Shown here: piece by piece, positions 49,785 to 58,898 of the stretch
How positions within the stretch are numbered: position 1 is the first letter of the stretch
How the letters are laid out: every line of letters begins with the position of its first letter
Source: Paraburkholderia tropica
GTDB lineage: Bacteria > Pseudomonadota > Gammaproteobacteria > Burkholderiales > Burkholderiaceae
NCBI RefSeq assembly: GCF_914484835.1
Contig: NZ_CAJZAR010000041.1
Coordinates: 98,861 to 162,860, forward strand
Direction: 5' to 3'
DNA length: 64,000 nucleotides
Program-made: the position numbers and the translations under genes
Notes under the pieces: model-generated
Database searches by the model: none
Told to the model about the DNA's origin: nothing
Seen by the model: the letters and a program-made list of their open reading frames with translations, nothing else

Positions 49785-50560
49785 ACCGACTCGCGGGCAA
49801 GGTCGCGCTCGTGACCGGCGCCGGACGCGGCATCGGCGCGGCGATCGCGCGCGCGTTCGCGGCGCAGGGCGCATCCGTCGTGCTCGCGGAGCTGGATCTG
49901 GAGACGGCGCAGGCCACGGCTCGCGATATCGCCGCAGCAAGCGGCAACGCGAACGTGCTCGCCGTCAAAACCGACGTCACGCAATCGGCCTCGGTTCAAT
50001 CGGCGGTGAGCGCAGCGGAGCGCGCGTTCGGTCCCGTCGACGTGCTCGTGAACAACGCGGGCATCAACGTGTTCGCCGACCCGCTGACGATGACCGACGA
50101 CGACTGGCGCCGCTGTTTCGCCGTCGATCTCGACGGCGTCTGGCACGGCTGCTGCGCCGTGCTGCCTGGCATGGTCGAGCGCCGCGCGGGCAGCATCATC
50201 AACATCGCCTCGACACACGCGTTTCAGATCATTCCGGGCTGCTTCCCGTATCCGGTCGCCAAGCACGGCGTGATCGGCCTCACGCGCGCGCTCGGCATCG
50301 AATACGCGCCGAAGAACGTGCGCGTGAACGCGATCGCGCCCGGTTACATCGAGACGCAACTGACGCACGACTGGTGGAACGCGCAGCCCGATCCCGAAGC
50401 GGCGCGCCGCGCGACGCTCGAATTGCCGCCGATGAAGCGCATCGGCAAGCCCGAGGAAGTGGCGATGACCGCCGTGTTTCTCGCCTCGGACGAAGCGCCG
50501 TTCATCAACGCGAGCTGCATCACGATCGACGGCGGACGCACGGCGCTGCATCACGAATGA
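49781..50560 (+). CDS. SDR-family NAD(P)-dependent oxidoreductase
   Basis: 259-residue classical short-chain dehydrogenase. Cofactor motif TGAGRGIG at 12-19, NNAG at 91-94, catalytic Ser144, Tyr157 and Lys161 (YPVAK). Translation is coupled to dgoA by overlap, so it probably acts on a sugar or sugar acid of this pathway, but its substrate is unknown. Asp/Glu following the second strand (ELDLET) favours NAD. It is distinct from the aldose dehydrogenase-like SDR encoded further down. Confidence 0.85.
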   Translation: MNRLAGKVALVTGAGRGIGAAIARAFAAQGASVVLAELDLETAQATARDIAAASGNANVLAVKTDVTQSASVQSAVSAAERAFGPVDVLVNNAGINVFADPLTMTDDDWRRCFAVDLDGVWHGCCAVLPGMVERRAGSIINIASTHAFQIIPGCFPYPVAKHGVIGLTRALGIEYAPKNVRVNAIAPGYIETQLTHDWWNAQPDPEAARRATLELPPMKRIGKPEEVAMTAVFLASDEAPFINASCITIDGGRTALHHE

Positions 50561-50746
50561 ATACGCCGTCACCCCGAACAAAAAAAGCAATAACGAAGAA
50601 GAGCAGACAGCAGTAAAAAAACGCAGCACGAAGGCAAAAGAAAAAAGCAGGACATTCGCTCAGCGCTGGCCGCGCGCGCGGGCGGACGGACGAAAACAAG
50701 CGGCCGCTACCCTTCCCGTGACTGAAGAAGACAGGAGACTGACACC
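50561..50746. other. A-rich gap before the transporter genes
   Basis: 186 bases containing a conspicuously adenine-rich, purine-rich stretch (about 50575-50650) that stands out from the GC-rich surroundings. I see no hairpin or gene. It may be a promoter or mRNA-processing region for araFGH; no start of a gene fits. Confidence 0.3.
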
Positions 50747-51748
50747 ATGCAACGCAGGATTTTCCTCACGCTGATCGCCGCCGCGACCACGGCCGTGCTC
50801 GCTCATATGCCCGTCGCGCAAGCGGCCGATCCGGTCAAGATCGGCTTTCTCGTGAAGCAGCCCGAAGAACCCTGGTTCCAGGACGAATGGAAGTTCGCGG
50901 AAGCGGCCGCGAAAGAAAAGGGCTTCACGCTCGTGAAGATCGGCGCGCCTTCGGGCGAGAAGGTGATGAGCGCGATCGACAATCTGGCGGCGCAAAAGGC
51001 TCAGGGCTTCATCATCTGCACGCCTGACGTGAAGCTCGGGCCGGGCATCGTCGCCAAGGCCAAGGCCGACAAGCTCAAGATGATGACGGTCGACGACCGC
51101 CTCGTCGACGGCGCGGGCAAGCCGATCGAGTCGGTGCCGCACATGGGCATTTCGGCCTACAACATCGGCAAGCAGGTCGGTGACGGTCTGGCCGCCGAGA
51201 TCAAGAAGCGCGGCTGGGACATGAAGGACGTCGGTGCGATCGACGTGACCTACGAGCAGCTGCCGACGGCGCACGACCGCACCAGCGGCGCGACCGACGC
51301 GCTCGTGGCCGCGGGCTTCCCGAAGGCGAACATCATCGCCGCGCCGCAAGCCAAGACCGACACGGAAAACGCCTTCAACGCCGCCAACATCGCGCTGACG
51401 AAGAACCCGCAGTTCAAGCACTGGATCGCCTACGGCCTGAACGACGAAGCCGTGCTCGGCGCCGTGCGCGCAGCGGAAGGCCGTGGCTTCAAGGCCGACA
51501 ACATGATCGGCATCGGCATCGGCGGTTCGGATTCGGCGCTCAACGAGTTCAAGAAGCCGCAGCCGACGGGCTTCTACGGCACCGTCATCATCAGCCCGAA
51601 GCGTCACGGCGAGGAAACCTCTGAACTGATGTACGCATGGATCACGCAAGGCAAGGAACCGCCGATGCTCACGCTGACGACGGGCATGCTGGCCACGCGC
51701 GACAACGTGGAAAGCGTGCGTCAGCAGATGGGTCTCGCGTCGAAGTAA
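50747..51748 (+). CDS. araF: Sugar ABC transporter substrate-binding protein, AraF-like
   Basis: Periplasmic binding protein of 333 residues; signal peptide 1-26 (IAAATTAVLAHMPVAQA). Mature protein starts ADPVKIGFLVKQPEEPWFQD, the AraF-type opening with the ligand-binding segment. HDRTSGATDAL and YGLNDEAVLGAVRAAEGRG are typical hinge-region motifs. E. coli AraF binds both L-arabinose and D-galactose, which share stereochemistry at the relevant carbons, so either may be the natural ligand here; the dgo genes favour galactose. Confidence 0.9.
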   Translation: MQRRIFLTLIAAATTAVLAHMPVAQAADPVKIGFLVKQPEEPWFQDEWKFAEAAAKEKGFTLVKIGAPSGEKVMSAIDNLAAQKAQGFIICTPDVKLGPGIVAKAKADKLKMMTVDDRLVDGAGKPIESVPHMGISAYNIGKQVGDGLAAEIKKRGWDMKDVGAIDVTYEQLPTAHDRTSGATDALVAAGFPKANIIAAPQAKTDTENAFNAANIALTKNPQFKHWIAYGLNDEAVLGAVRAAEGRGFKADNMIGIGIGGSDSALNEFKKPQPTGFYGTVIISPKRHGEETSELMYAWITQGKEPPMLTLTTGMLATRDNVESVRQQMGLASK

Positions 51749-51856
51749 GCGCCTGATCGAAGGGCTTTGAGGTGTTTCCCGCTGCGGGGCGGCGGGCCAA
51801 TCCGATGAGGGATTCGCCCGCCGTGCCCGCAGCGTATCGAATGAGAGGAAACCGAA

Positions 51857-53368
51857 GTGTCAGCGACACTGCGTTTTGACAATATCGGCAAGGTATTCCC
51901 TGGCGTGCGCGCGCTCGACGGCGTGTCGTTCGAGGTGAACGCCGGCGAAGTGCATGGCCTGATGGGCGAAAACGGAGCGGGCAAGTCCACGCTCCTCAAG
52001 ATTCTCGGCGGCGAATATCAGCCCGACTCGGGCCGCATTCTCGTGGACGGCAACGAGGTGAAGTTCGCCGACGCGGCGGCCTCGATCGGCTCGGGCATCG
52101 CCGTGATTCACCAGGAACTGCAATACGTGCCCGACCTCACGGTCGCGGAGAATCTGCTGCTGGGCTCGCTGCCCAATGCGCTCGGCTGGGTGAAGCGCGG
52201 CGAAGCGCGCAAGTTCGTGCGCGAGCGTCTGGCGGCGATGGGCGTCGATCTCGATCCGGCCGCGAAGCTGCGCAAGCTGTCCATCGCGCAGCGCCAGATG
52301 GTGGAAATCTGCAAGGCGCTGCTGCGCAATGCGCGCGTGATCGCGCTCGACGAGCCGACGAGTTCGCTCTCGCATCGCGAGACCGAAGTGCTGTTCAAGC
52401 TCGTGCGCGAACTGCGTGCGGATAACCGCGCGCTCATCTACATCTCGCACCGCATGGACGAGATCTACGAGCTCTGCAACGCCTGCACGATCTTCCGCGA
52501 CGGCCGCAAGGTCGCTTCGCACGAGAAGCTCGAAGAGGTGAAGCGCGAAACGCTCGTGGCGGAAATGGTGGGCCGCGAGATCAGCGACATCTACAACTAC
52601 ACGCCGCGCGAGCATGGCGGCGTGCGCCTCGCGGTGCGCGGCATCGAAGGGCATCCGCTCAACGAGGCGGCCAGCTTCGAGGTGAAGTCGGGCGAGATTC
52701 TCGGCTTTTTTGGACTGGTGGGCGCGGGCCGCAGCGAACTGATGCAGCTCGTCTACGGCACGCACAAGCGCCGCGCGGGCGAGATCGAACTCGACGGCAA
52801 ACGCATCAGCGTGAAGAGTGCGAGCGACGCGATCCGCAACGGCATCGTGCTGTGCCCGGAGGATCGCAAGGAGCAGGGCATCGTCGCGATGGCCACGGTC
52901 TCGGAGAACATCAACATCAGTTGCCGCCGCCATTTTCTGCGCGCGGGCATGTTCCTCGACCGCAAGAAAGAAGCTGAAACGGCGGACCGTTTCATCAAGC
53001 TCCTGAAGATCAAGACGCCGAGCCGCCGCCAGAAGATCCGTTTTCTCTCGGGCGGCAATCAGCAGAAGGCGATTCTGTCGCGCTGGCTCGCGGAGCCGGA
53101 TCTGAAGGTCGTGATTCTCGACGAACCCACGCGCGGCATCGACGTGGGCGCGAAGCACGAAATCTACAACGTGATCTATCAGCTCGCCCAGCGCGGCTGC
53201 GCGATCGTGATGGTGTCATCGGAATTGCCCGAGGTGCTCGGCGTGTCGGACCGCATCGTGGTGATGCGCGAAGGCCGGATTTCGGGCGAGTTGCCGCGCA
53301 GCGCGGCGAGCGAACACGCGGTGCTGGACCTCGCGCTGCCGAAAGGCGCGCAGCGTCGCGCCGCATGA
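51857..53368 (+). CDS. araG: Sugar ABC transporter ATP-binding protein, AraG-like
   Basis: 503-residue ATPase with two tandem ABC domains. First: Walker [10 protein letters not shown] at 37-45, [14 protein letters not shown] signature region, [15 protein letters not shown]. Second (about 255-490): degenerate nucleotide loop [10 protein letters not shown], signature [26 protein letters not shown]. This tandem form is standard for monosaccharide importers. Translation starts with GTG 51857, GAGG upstream. It energises AraH. Confidence 0.93.
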   Translation: MSATLRFDNIGKVFPGVRALDGVSFEVNAGEVHGLMGENGAGKSTLLKILGGEYQPDSGRILVDGNEVKFADAAASIGSGIAVIHQELQYVPDLTVAENLLLGSLPNALGWVKRGEARKFVRERLAAMGVDLDPAAKLRKLSIAQRQMVEICKALLRNARVIALDEPTSSLSHRETEVLFKLVRELRADNRALIYISHRMDEIYELCNACTIFRDGRKVASHEKLEEVKRETLVAEMVGREISDIYNYTPREHGGVRLAVRGIEGHPLNEAASFEVKSGEILGFFGLVGAGRSELMQLVYGTHKRRAGEIELDGKRISVKSASDAIRNGIVLCPEDRKEQGIVAMATVSENINISCRRHFLRAGMFLDRKKEAETADRFIKLLKIKTPSRRQKIRFLSGGNQQKAILSRWLAEPDLKVVILDEPTRGIDVGAKHEIYNVIYQLAQRGCAIVMVSSELPEVLGVSDRIVVMREGRISGELPRSAASEHAVLDLALPKGAQRRAA

Positions 53369-53387
53369 TGGGGAAGGAGTGATGCAA

Positions 53388-54422
53388 ATGCAACGAGACA
53401 ACCTTGCGGCGGAAGCCGCCGACGCAGCGAAGAGCGTGGCGCACAGCGCCGCCGACGCGCTGATCCCGAATGCCAGCGACAAGCAGAAGTGGTGGCAGCA
53501 GATCACCGAGTACAGCCTGATCGTGATTTTCGCGGTCATGTTCATCACGATGTCGCTGACCGTCGATCACTTCTTCTCGATCGAGAACATGCTGGGCCTC
53601 GCGCTGTCGATCTCGCAGATCGGCATGGTGGCCTGCACGATGATGTTCTGCCTCGCCTCGCGCGACTTCGACCTCTCCGTGGGCTCGACCGTGGCGTTCG
53701 CGGGCGTGCTCTGCGCGATGGTGCTCAACGCGACCAACAACACCTTCATCGCGATCGTCGCGGCGGTGGCGGCGGGCGCGGCGATCGGCTTCGTGAACGG
53801 CGCGGTGATCGCGTATCTGCGCATCAACGCGCTGATCACCACGCTCGCGACGATGGAAATCGTGCGCGGCCTGGGCTTCATCGTTTCGCACGGCCAGGCC
53901 GTGGGCGTGTCGTCGGATACCTTCATCGCGATGGGCACGATGGCCTTCTTCGGCGTGCAGCTGCCGATCTGGGTCACGCTGTTCTGCTTCATCGTGTTCG
54001 GCGTGATGCTCAATCAGACCGTGTACGGGCGCAACACGCTCGCCATCGGCGGCAACCCGGAAGCGTCGCGGCTCGCGGGTATCAAGGTCGAGCGCACGCG
54101 CGTGTGGATCTTCCTGATTCAGGGCGCGGTGACGGCGCTGGCGGGCGTGATTCTCGCGGCGCGCATCACCTCGGGCCAGCCGAACGCGGCCGAAGGCTTC
54201 GAGCTGAACGTGATCTCGGCGTGCGTGCTGGGCGGCGTGTCGCTGCTCGGCGGGCGCGCGACGATCTCGGGCGTGGTGATCGGCGTGCTGATCATGGGCA
54301 CGGTCGAGAACGTGATGAACCTGCTCAACATCGACGCGTTCTACCAGTACCTCGTGCGCGGCGCGATCCTGCTCGCGGCGGTGCTGCTCGACCAGCTGAA
54401 GAACCGCGGCGCGCGCGATTAA
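53388..54422 (+). CDS. araH: Sugar ABC transporter permease, AraH-like
   Basis: Inner-membrane permease of about 344 residues with eight or more membrane segments (first at about 42-62). The family region LASRDFDLSVGSTVAFAGVL and GGNPEASRLAGIKVERTRV are clear. I chose ATG 53388 because AAGGAG ends 8 bases before it; ATG 53382 and GTG 53379 are in frame but too close to that site. Forms the channel for AraF-delivered sugar. Confidence 0.92.
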   Translation: MQRDNLAAEAADAAKSVAHSAADALIPNASDKQKWWQQITEYSLIVIFAVMFITMSLTVDHFFSIENMLGLALSISQIGMVACTMMFCLASRDFDLSVGSTVAFAGVLCAMVLNATNNTFIAIVAAVAAGAAIGFVNGAVIAYLRINALITTLATMEIVRGLGFIVSHGQAVGVSSDTFIAMGTMAFFGVQLPIWVTLFCFIVFGVMLNQTVYGRNTLAIGGNPEASRLAGIKVERTRVWIFLIQGAVTALAGVILAARITSGQPNAAEGFELNVISACVLGGVSLLGGRATISGVVIGVLIMGTVENVMNLLNIDAFYQYLVRGAILLAAVLLDQLKNRGARD

Positions 54423-54443
54423 ACCTACCAGGAAGCTCAACGT

Positions 54444-55244
54444 ATGTCTTCACCGGCCAATGCCGTCGCGCGCCACGCGCATGAAAACTTCGCGCGCTAT
54501 CCGAGCCTCGCGGACCGCGTCGTGCTGATCACGGGCGGCGCGACCGGCATCGGCGCGTCGTTCGTCGAGCACTTCGCGGCCCAGGGCGCGCGCGTGGCGT
54601 TCTTCGATATCGACGCGACGGCGGGCGAAGCGCTCGCCGACGAACTCGGCGACTCGCGTCACAAGCCGCTGTTCGCGCGCGTTGATCTCACCGATATCGC
54701 CGCGTTGCGCGCCGCCATCGCCGACGTGAAAGCGGCGCTCGGCCCGATCGAAGCGCTCGTGAACAACGCCGCGAACGACAAGCGCCACACGCTCGCGGAA
54801 GTCACGCCCGAGTTCTTCGACGCGGGCATCGCCGTGAACGTGCGCCATCAACTGTTCGCGGCGCAGGCCGTGGCGGAGGACATGAAGGCGGCGGGGCGCG
54901 GTTCGATCATCAATCTGGGCTCGATCAGCTGGATGCTCAAGAACGCCGACTATCCGGTCTACGTGATGAGTAAGTCGGCGGTGCAGGGCCTCACGCGTGG
55001 GCTCGCGAAGGATCTCGGGCAATACGGCATTCGCGTGAATTCGCTGGTGCCGGGCTGGGTGATGACGGACAAGCAGCGCCGCCTGTGGCTCACCGACGAA
55101 GGCCGCGAGGCGATCAAGCGCGGCCAGTGCATCGACGCCGAACTGCTGCCCGAGGATCTCGCGCGCATGGCGCTCTTTCTCGCCGCCGACGACAGCCGCA
55201 TGATCACTTCGCAGGACATCGTGGTGGACGGAGGCTGGGCATGA
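54444..55244 (+). CDS. SDR-family aldose 1-dehydrogenase
   Basis: 266-residue short-chain dehydrogenase resembling Caulobacter-type D-xylose 1-dehydrogenase: NAxNDxRH, NVRHQLFAAQAV, LGSISWML, VPGWVMTDKQRRLW and GQCI are shared landmarks. Cofactor motif TGGATGIG at 30-37; catalytic Ser160, Tyr173, Lys177. The likely reaction is oxidation of D-galactose, L-arabinose or D-xylose to the aldonolactone. It overlaps the SMP-30 lactonase gene by 4 bases. Which sugar it prefers cannot be read; cluster context favours galactose. Confidence 0.87.
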   Translation: MSSPANAVARHAHENFARYPSLADRVVLITGGATGIGASFVEHFAAQGARVAFFDIDATAGEALADELGDSRHKPLFARVDLTDIAALRAAIADVKAALGPIEALVNNAANDKRHTLAEVTPEFFDAGIAVNVRHQLFAAQAVAEDMKAAGRGSIINLGSISWMLKNADYPVYVMSKSAVQGLTRGLAKDLGQYGIRVNSLVPGWVMTDKQRRLWLTDEGREAIKRGQCIDAELLPEDLARMALFLAADDSRMITSQDIVVDGGWA

Positions 55245-56158
55245 GCGATCAGCAATCGAAGCCGCAAGCCGCGCAGGACGACGTCGCCGAATTGCTGGTG
55301 CACGCGAAGAACGCGCTGGGCGAGGGCGTGACGTGGTGCTCGCGCAGCGCGCGGCTCTACTGGAACGACATCGAAGGCGCGAGCCTCGCGCGCTACGACA
55401 CGGCCGACGGCTCGCATCGCACGTGGCCGATGCCCGAGCGCCTCGCGTGCTTCGCGCTCTGCGAAGACCCGGACGTGCTGCTGATCGGCCTCGCTTCGCG
55501 GCTCGCGTTCTTCGATCTGCGCACGGGCGAAATCACGCCGATCGTCGACGTTGAACCCGATCTGCCCACGCGTCTGAACGACGGGCGTTGCGACCGCCAG
55601 GGCCGCTTCGTATTCGGCACGAAGTACGAGCGCAAGCCGTTCGAGAAAATCGGCGGCTTCTATCGGCTCAATCACGACCTCACGCTGGAGAAGCTGCCGC
55701 TGCCGGTCGCGGCGATCTCGAACAGCATCGGCTTCAGTCCCGACGGCGGCACGATGTATTACGCCGATTCGTTCACGCGCGAGATTCGCGCCTGCGATTA
55801 CGGCGCCGATGGAACGATTGCAAACGATCGGTTGTTCGTGCAGGTGCCGAACCATGAAGGCGAGCCGGACGGCTCGACCGTCGACAGCGAAGGCGGCCTC
55901 TGGAACGCGCAGTGGGCGGGCGAATGCGTCGTGCGCTACGGCCCGGACGGCGTGGAAACCGAGCGCATCCGCATACCCACGGTGCAGCCGACCTGCGTGA
56001 CGCTCGGCGGCGAAGGCTACTCGACGCTTTACGTGACGAGCGCGCGTGACGGACTCGACAGCGAAACGCTGGCGCGCGAACCGCATGCGGGCGGTGTGTT
56101 CGTCGCGCGCACGCGCTACACGGGGCTGGCCGAGCCGCGCTTCCTCGGTAAGCGATAA
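55241..56158 (+). CDS. SMP-30/gluconolactonase-family sugar lactonase
   Basis: 305-residue six-bladed beta-propeller lactonase. Metal-ligand positions are recognisable: Glu28 (LGEGVTW), Asn in LPTRLNDGRCD, Asn in NSIGFSPDGG and Asp in YYADSFTREI. It should hydrolyse the lactone produced by the adjacent SDR to the aldonic acid. Translationally coupled to the dehydrogenase. Confidence 0.92.
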   Translation: MSDQQSKPQAAQDDVAELLVHAKNALGEGVTWCSRSARLYWNDIEGASLARYDTADGSHRTWPMPERLACFALCEDPDVLLIGLASRLAFFDLRTGEITPIVDVEPDLPTRLNDGRCDRQGRFVFGTKYERKPFEKIGGFYRLNHDLTLEKLPLPVAAISNSIGFSPDGGTMYYADSFTREIRACDYGADGTIANDRLFVQVPNHEGEPDGSTVDSEGGLWNAQWAGECVVRYGPDGVETERIRIPTVQPTCVTLGGEGYSTLYVTSARDGLDSETLAREPHAGGVFVARTRYTGLAEPRFLGKR

Positions 56159-56580
56159 CGAAAACGCCAAGGAAAACGCTAAGGAAAGCAAACGAGCGTT
56201 CGACGCGAGACGAAACAAGACGAGGCTTGCGCGTAAGCGCGATGCAAGCGCCGTGCAGGCCCACTGCAATCGTTTTCGTTCGAGGCTTCGTTGTAGCGAG
56301 ACAACAAAAAGGCCCAAAAGAAGGCGGCGGATGCGCGCCGGTGTGGCGTCAAACCGCTGCCGTCTCTAAGGTGCTAGCTGTACCCGGCAGCACGAATCCG
56401 CCGGGCTTTAACAAGAAGCGGCCGTCACACGACGCAGGCAGCGCGCAGCGATTCAGTCGATTGAAGCGATTCAATCGAATGAAGCGAACGCTGAAGGGAC
56501 GTCGTGGCGATGCGACCGGCAGGCCGCCTATGCGCCGCCATCCAGGGCGGCGATCCATCATGCCTCTCGAGGAGCCGCTC
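56159..56580. other. Gap before the aldose 1-epimerase gene
   Basis: 422 bases with no convincing gene. Early part has a purine-rich direct repeat (AAAACGC-AAGGAAA type, 56160-56190). The notable element is the inverted repeat described separately at 56452-56483. GGAG lies 6 bases before the epimerase ATG. Confidence 0.4.
56452..56483 (+). promoter_or_regulatory. 14-bp inverted repeat upstream of the epimerase gene
   Basis: Arms 56452-56465 (TTCAGTCGATTGAA) and 56470-56483 (TTCAATCGAATGAA) are complementary at 13 of 14 positions with a GCGA centre. It could be an operator or an RNA hairpin in the leader about 100 bases before the ATG. Confidence 0.5.
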
Positions 56581-57768
56581 ATGAGCGTCGCGAATTCCGC
56601 TTTGCGTCCAACAGCTCGTTCCCGTCATGCTTCCCGGTCGCCGCTTGCCAGCGACCCCGCCACAACGACACCCGCCGCGGGTTCGCCCGCCGCCGCCCGC
56701 CGCGCGCGGCTGGAGGCGACCACGCATCCGGTCATGCCGGGGCCGAGCACCTCGGCCGTGGCGATCGGCGCCGCCGGCACCGGCGACGTGGCCTGCGTCA
56801 CGCTCACCAACGCTTACCTTCGTCTCGATGTCGCCCCGCAACTGGGCGGCGGCATCACGCGCTTCGACTGGCGCAGCGAAGGCGCGCTCGAACCGGTGTT
56901 CCGCCGCTGCGAGCAGGTGAGCGCGCGCATGGACCCGAACGAACTCGCCTGTTATCCGCTGCTGCCGTATTCCAACCGGATCGCCGACGGACGCTTCCAG
57001 TTCGGCGGCCGCGACGTCGAGATTCCGCGCAATCGCGCGAGCGAGCCGCTGCCGATTCACGGTGACGGCTGGCTCGCGAACTGGACGGTCGAGAGCGCCG
57101 AACGCGAGCACGTGCGTCTCGTGCTCGACCGCAGCCAGGGCGAGCCCTACGCGTACCGCGCCGTGCTGACCTATGCGCTCGACGGCGCGACGCTGTCCAT
57201 GACGCTCGAAGTCGAGAACGTGGGCCGCGAGGCGCTGCCGTTCGGGCTCGGCGTGCATCCGTTCCTCGCGCGCGACGCGAGCACCGAACTCTCCGCGCCC
57301 GCGAGCGGCCTGTGGCTCTCGGGCGCCGACTGGCTGCCGGTGCGCCACGTGCCCGCGCCGCCCGCGTGGCAGTTCGGCGTGGCGTATCCGCTGCCCGAGC
57401 AGATGGTCAATCACGCGTTCAGCGGCTGGAGCGGGCGCGCGGCCGTGGTCTGGGAGCGCCGCCGCCTGTCGCTCGCGATCTGCGCGAACACCGACTATTA
57501 CGTGCTCTACACGCCGCCGGGCGAGAACTTCTTCTGCTTCGAACCCGTGGATCATCCGATCAACGCGGTCAATCTGGCCGGTGGCGGCGACGCCCACGGC
57601 ATGACCGTGCTCGGACGCGGCGAGCGCCTCGTGCGCAAGTTCAGCTTTACGGTCGAGCGCATGGACATGCGCGCGGCGGCGAGCCCGCATCGCGCGGGCG
57701 CACGCGGCCGGGCCGGCGCGCGCGGGCCGAAGGGCGGACGCACGCGCGCGCAGACGCAGGCGGCCTGA
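56581..57768 (+). CDS. Aldose 1-epimerase (mutarotase) family protein
   Basis: 395-residue galactose-mutarotase-fold protein, core about 75-360: NAYLRLDVAPQLGGGITRFD, PYSNRIADGRF (Arg of the active site), PIHGDGWLANW (His), LGVHPFLA (His) and NFFCFEPVDHPINAVN (catalytic Glu region). It has an extra 70-residue Ala/Pro-rich N-terminus and a basic Arg/Gly C-terminal tail. GGAG lies 6 bases before ATG 56581. It should interconvert sugar anomers for the 1-dehydrogenase encoded upstream. Confidence 0.9.
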   Translation: MSVANSALRPTARSRHASRSPLASDPATTTPAAGSPAAARRARLEATTHPVMPGPSTSAVAIGAAGTGDVACVTLTNAYLRLDVAPQLGGGITRFDWRSEGALEPVFRRCEQVSARMDPNELACYPLLPYSNRIADGRFQFGGRDVEIPRNRASEPLPIHGDGWLANWTVESAEREHVRLVLDRSQGEPYAYRAVLTYALDGATLSMTLEVENVGREALPFGLGVHPFLARDASTELSAPASGLWLSGADWLPVRHVPAPPAWQFGVAYPLPEQMVNHAFSGWSGRAAVVWERRRLSLAICANTDYYVLYTPPGENFFCFEPVDHPINAVNLAGGGDAHGMTVLGRGERLVRKFSFTVERMDMRAAASPHRAGARGRAGARGPKGGRTRAQTQAA

Positions 57769-57946
57769 GCGGGGCCGACGTGGCGGCGGCGGTTCCGCCG
57801 CGCCACGTTTCCTCCGACGATTGGCCCGCCCGCTCACACGGCCATCCGCCTGCCCTGACACCGCGCTCGCGGAAGCCGGCGGGCAAGCCGGTTAAAATAC
57901 GCGCCGTTTCCCTTTTCCCTGCACCGGGCTCGCCGCCCGATCCATC

Positions 57947-58762
57947 ATGACCTCGTTCACCCAAGACCTCGCCGCCGCGTGGCAGCGCACCGGCTCGCTG
58001 CTGTGCGTCGGCCTCGATCCCGAGCCCGCGAAGTTCCCCGCCGCCCTCGCTGGCCGCAGCGATGCGATCTTCGAGTTTTGCCGCGATATCGTGGACGCGA
58101 CCGCGCCCTACGCGTGCTCGTTCAAGCCCCAGATCGCCTATTTCGCCTCGAATCGCGCCGAAGACCAGCTCGAAGCGCTGATCGCGCACATCCACGAAAA
58201 GCATCCGGGCCTGCCCGTGATTCTCGACGCCAAGCGCGGCGACATCGGCAGCACGGCGGAGCAGTACGCCCGTGAAGCCTTCGAGCGCTTCAAGGCCGAC
58301 GCCGTGACGGTCAACCCGTACATGGGCTTCGACTCGATCGAGCCGTATCTCGCGCACGCGGGCAAGGGCGTGATCGTGCTGTGCCGCACGTCGAACCCCG
58401 GCGGCTCCGATCTGCAATTCCTCACCGTCGACGGCAAGCCGGTCTATCAGGTCGTCGCCGACCTCGCGGCGAACAAGTGGAACGCGAGCGGCGAACTCAG
58501 CCTCGTTGTGGGCGCAACGTTCCCGAAGGAAATCGAAATCGTGCGCGGCATCGTCGGCGACATGCCGCTGCTGATTCCCGGCATCGGCGCACAAGGCGGC
58601 GATGTGGAAGCGACCGTGAAGGCGGGCCGTACCGCCAACGGCACGGGCATGCTCATCAACTCGTCGCGCGCGATCATCTTCGCGAGCAAGGGCGAGGACT
58701 ACGCGCAGGCGGCTGCAACGGCCGCCATGAAGACGCGCGATACGATCAACGCCTACCGTTGA
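57947..58762 (+). CDS. pyrF: Orotidine 5'-phosphate decarboxylase
   Basis: Last step of UMP synthesis. 271 residues, the long (type 2) form common in Burkholderia and mycobacteria. Active-site [12 protein letters not shown] with Lys96 and acidic partners, substrate motif [13 protein letters not shown] at the start, phosphate-binding [11 protein letters not shown] and [17 protein letters not shown] near the end. An independent housekeeping gene; a strong hairpin follows. Confidence 0.96.
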   Translation: MTSFTQDLAAAWQRTGSLLCVGLDPEPAKFPAALAGRSDAIFEFCRDIVDATAPYACSFKPQIAYFASNRAEDQLEALIAHIHEKHPGLPVILDAKRGDIGSTAEQYAREAFERFKADAVTVNPYMGFDSIEPYLAHAGKGVIVLCRTSNPGGSDLQFLTVDGKPVYQVVADLAANKWNASGELSLVVGATFPKEIEIVRGIVGDMPLLIPGIGAQGGDVEATVKAGRTANGTGMLINSSRAIIFASKGEDYAQAAATAAMKTRDTINAYR

Positions 58763-58769
58763 TTCGTAA

Positions 58770-58806
58770 GGTGAGCGGCGCGTTTTCCGCGCTGCTCACC
58801 TATTTT
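58770..58806 (+). terminator. Terminator hairpin after pyrF
   Basis: 13-bp stem (arms 58770-58782 and 58788-58800, one G-U pair) with loop TTTTC followed by TATTTT. Confidence 0.85.
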
Positions 58807-58898
58807 AAATCTGACCCCCATAAAACTTCAGAAAAGGTCAGATTTCCCCGTCGGGTTTTAAGAACCGTCTGATTCGAACACGTCCCGCCTGTTCTTAA
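58807..58898. repeat. Two inverted repeats in the pyrF-adhesin gap
   Basis: AAATCTGACC/GGTCAGATTT (58807-58816, 58836-58845, 19-base spacer) is perfect over 10 bp. TTAAGAAC/GTTCTTAA (58858-58865, 58891-58898) is perfect over 8 bp. GGTCAGATTT-like ends occur near transposon remnants in other proteobacteria, so the first may be a decayed mobile-element end; this is inference. Confidence 0.45.
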
